DNA from: Prevotellaceae bacterium UBA1746
GTDB taxonomy: Bacteria; Bacteroidota; Bacteroidia; Bacteroidales; Bacteroidaceae
Length of the DNA: 31,578 nt
Assembly (NCBI GenBank): GCA_905369775.1
Contig: CAJPJR010000021.1
Coordinates: 1 to 31,578 of the forward strand
Direction of reading: 5' to 3'
Part shown: positions 30,856-31,578 of the stretch, one piece after another
Layout: each line of letters begins with the position of its first letter
Numbering within the stretch: the first letter of the stretch is position 1
Notes under the pieces: model-generated
Told to the model about the DNA's origin: nothing
The model's database searches: none
The model's input: only the letters and a program-made list of their open reading frames with translations
Position numbers and translations under genes: made by a program

Positions 30856-31578
30856 ATGAAACATTTCCCGCTCCGCTTATTCGCCTTGCTCCTCTGTCTT
30901 CTGGGTCTCCCCACCGGAGCAGGCCGACTCTTTGCGCAGGCCGCCAACCCCGCGCCCGACAAAGTCTATCGCATCGCTTGGCACAACAACCGCGCCCTCT
31001 TCATCACCGAAAACGACGAAGGCGCCCTCGTGGTCAGCGAACGCAACAACGCGCTGAAACAGTTCTGGACCTTCACCCCCGTGTCCGGACAGCCCGACAC
31101 CTACTACGTGCGCAACACTGCCTCCAAGCGCTACATCGCTTCGTGCAACCTCACGCCCGGCGGCGCTTCGCGCATTCGCACCACACCCACGCCCACACCC
31201 TATCACGTGGCGCGCAACCCGCAGGCCAAAGCGGCGGGAGCGTGGTATTTCTCCTCCACCGACTGCGACAACTTCGACAAACCCGCACTCAGTCCGCGCG
31301 GATTGAACAAAGACGGCGCCTCGTCGAACGTCATCACCTGGCCGGCCGGCAACAACAACGTCGGCTCCTACTGGTGGCTCGAAGCCACCGACGATCGCTA
31401 TGAGCTGCGCCCCTTCAGTCTGGGCAGCCAAGCACCTTACGCTGTGGTCAATGCCGACGGCAAAACCCTCCGACAGCAAGCCGACGGCCGACTCGTTTGG
31501 AGCGAAAGCACCAAAGTGGATGCCGATGCTTGGTACTTCGAACGCCCGGGGGCCGCAGGCTACCGCATGGTGCACGCT
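30856..31578 (+). CDS. Secreted protein with beta-trefoil-like repeats (3'-truncated by window end)
   Basis: 241 codons from ATG 30856 to the edge without a stop. A signal peptide (LRLFALLLCLLGLPTGAG, then LFAQA) marks it as exported. Two similar blocks, KVYRIAWHNNRALFITENDEG followed by FWTFTPVSGQPDTYYVRN and later WWLEATDDRYELRPFS ... WYFERPGAAGYRMVH, have the Trp-x-Phe/Leu plus Tyr-x-Val/Met pattern seen in ricin-like beta-trefoil domains, which often bind sugars in surface enzymes of Bacteroidota. A catalytic domain may follow outside the window. The trefoil call is a reading of the pattern only, so it is tentative. It follows tetR after 46 bp. Confidence 0.6.
   Translation, partial: MKHFPLRLFALLLCLLGLPTGAGRLFAQAANPAPDKVYRIAWHNNRALFITENDEGALVVSERNNALKQFWTFTPVSGQPDTYYVRNTASKRYIASCNLTPGGASRIRTTPTPTPYHVARNPQAKAAGAWYFSSTDCDNFDKPALSPRGLNKDGASSNVITWPAGNNNVGSYWWLEATDDRYELRPFSLGSQAPYAVVNADGKTLRQQADGRLVWSESTKVDADAWYFERPGAAGYRMVHA

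Overview
The window is a GC-rich (roughly 58-60% by eye) chromosomal segment of a member of the Bacteroidota, most likely order Bacteroidales and near the Porphyromonas/Prevotella/Tannerella group. The reasons are promoters of the TTTG-N18-20-TAnnTTTG type, the almost complete lack of purine-rich Shine-Dalgarno sites, a secreted subtilase ending in a type IX secretion (T9SS)-like sorting domain, an HmuY/HmuR haem-uptake pair, ammonia-dependent AsnA, a fused RibBA, and the order purH-mreB-mreC. The exact genus cannot be fixed from the sequence.

Layout: 1-2.3 kb holds a membrane-anchored protein with a low-complexity tail (probably entering from the left), a retropepsin-like lipoprotein and an unrecognised membrane/coiled-coil protein. 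From 2.6 to 12.2 kb all genes are on the minus strand: mreC, mreB, a PurH that contains only the IMP cyclohydrolase half, a T9SS-type S8 peptidase, a BaiN-like flavoprotein and a Kef-type antiporter. From 12.5 kb to the right edge all genes are on the plus strand: an LptF/LptG permease with ribBA, a Bax-inhibitor-1 protein, an aspC-like aminotransferase, a roughly 1.1-kb gene-free stretch with an AT-rich core, asnA, a SulP transporter, an Amidase_3-SPOR cell-wall hydrolase followed by an MlaD/MCE protein, tRNA-Gln(CUG), a haem cluster (calycin-like lipoprotein, HmuY, HmuR), a TetR regulator and the start of a secreted protein that runs off the right end.

The genes mostly serve the envelope: shape (mreBC), LPS export (lptF/G), lipid trafficking (mlaD), peptidoglycan splitting (amidase) and haem capture. 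Many transcription units end in clear hairpin/T-tract terminators, so operons can be delimited: purH-mreB-mreC, lptG-ribBA, amidase-mlaD, lipoprotein-hmuY-hmuR.

The most unusual signal is not a gene. Many intergenic regions show degenerate tandem repeats with a 21-bp period (about 2 helical turns), and three unrelated places show exact 84-bp (4 x 21) spacing: an intergenic array after ribBA, the C-terminal tail of the LptG-like protein, and the tail of the first gene. The long linker of the amidase has the same 21-bp (7-residue) period. This suggests that one repeat-generating process shapes both spacer DNA and low-complexity protein tails in this genome.
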